A stretch of 13,570 nucleotides of DNA from an uncultured bacterium (GTDB lineage: Bacteria; Edwardsbacteria; AC1; EtOH8). The DNA lies in NCBI GenBank assembly GCA_937958665.1, contig CALGNM010000217.1, positions 1 to 13,570 on the forward strand, read 5' to 3'. This document shows positions 13,512 to 13,570 of the stretch, in pieces. The position numbers were made by a program, and so were the translations under genes. The number at the start of each line of letters is the position of its first letter. Position 1 is the stretch's first letter. Under the pieces are notes generated by a model, which ran no database searches, was not told the origin of the DNA, and was given only the letters and a program-made list of their open reading frames with translations.

Positions 13512-13570
13512 AGAACGGAAGAGCACACGTCTGAACTCCAGTCACCGAATACGAACTCTGATGCCGTCTT
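13512..13570. other. Illumina TruSeq adapter (artefact), right end
   Basis: The sequence from 13512 matches the TruSeq index adapter (AGATCGGAAGAGCACACG form, with one mismatch at 13515). It continues through CCAGTCAC (13538-13545), the index CGAATACG (13546-13553), and a slightly error-bearing copy of the P7 segment ending GATGCCGTCTT. It is the reverse complement of the left-end adapter with the same index and is not genomic. Confidence 0.98.

Noticed and set aside
1-13570. Terminal inverted repeats suggesting a linear plasmid, phage or transposon.
   Set aside because: The repeats are sequencing adapters with a matching index, not biological ends.

Overview
This is a GC-rich bacterial metagenome-style contig, and both of its ends are sequencing adapter (1-46 and 13512-13570), so only 47-13511 is biological. 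No marker gene fixes the species. Two large secreted proteins end in a C-terminal domain of the Por/type IX (T9SS) sorting-tail type. One of them also carries a long FG-GAP propeller array of a kind common in uncultured phyla around the Fibrobacteres-Chlorobi-Bacteroidetes group. A bacterium of that broad group is my inference.

Layout. (1) 47-958: the 3' part of a DacB/PBP4-type D-Ala-D-Ala carboxypeptidase. (2) 985-4503: a near-consensus promoter, then a stand-alone receiver-domain response regulator, gcvT, gcvH and gcvPA, closed by a strong hairpin. This is a glycine cleavage operon with a CheY-like leader gene. The catalytic second half of the P protein (gcvPB) is absent from its usual next position. 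(3) 4524-7250: a WecA/TagO-type polyprenyl-phosphate sugar-1-phosphate transferase that seems to start at CTG, then dusB, then a CPBP-family membrane protein overlapping dusB. (4) 7295-11188: a 1297-residue secreted protein with twelve exact 62-residue FG-GAP repeats and a sorting-type tail. (5) 11207-11237: a perfect bidirectional terminator shared with the convergent gene at 11260-13122 (minus). That gene encodes a secreted protein with two homologous CBM9-like domains flanking an Ig-like domain and the same kind of tail. (6) 13202-13407 (minus): a tRNA-Val(CAC) gene with its own promoter and intrinsic terminator.

How the genes fit together. GcvT, GcvH and GcvPA are three parts of one glycine-oxidising complex. 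The transferase, the DacB-like enzyme and the two tailed secreted proteins all point to the cell envelope. The largest gene-free biological stretch is 13343-13511 (169 bases), which holds the tRNA promoter and nothing else I can support. No gene-free stretch exceeds 300 bases. I saw no CRISPR array, IS element, phage gene or riboswitch.

The most notable observations are the 5-unit (930-bp) higher-order repeat inside the 12-unit FG-GAP array, the likely CTG start, the missing gcvPB, and the internal domain duplication in the minus-strand secreted protein.
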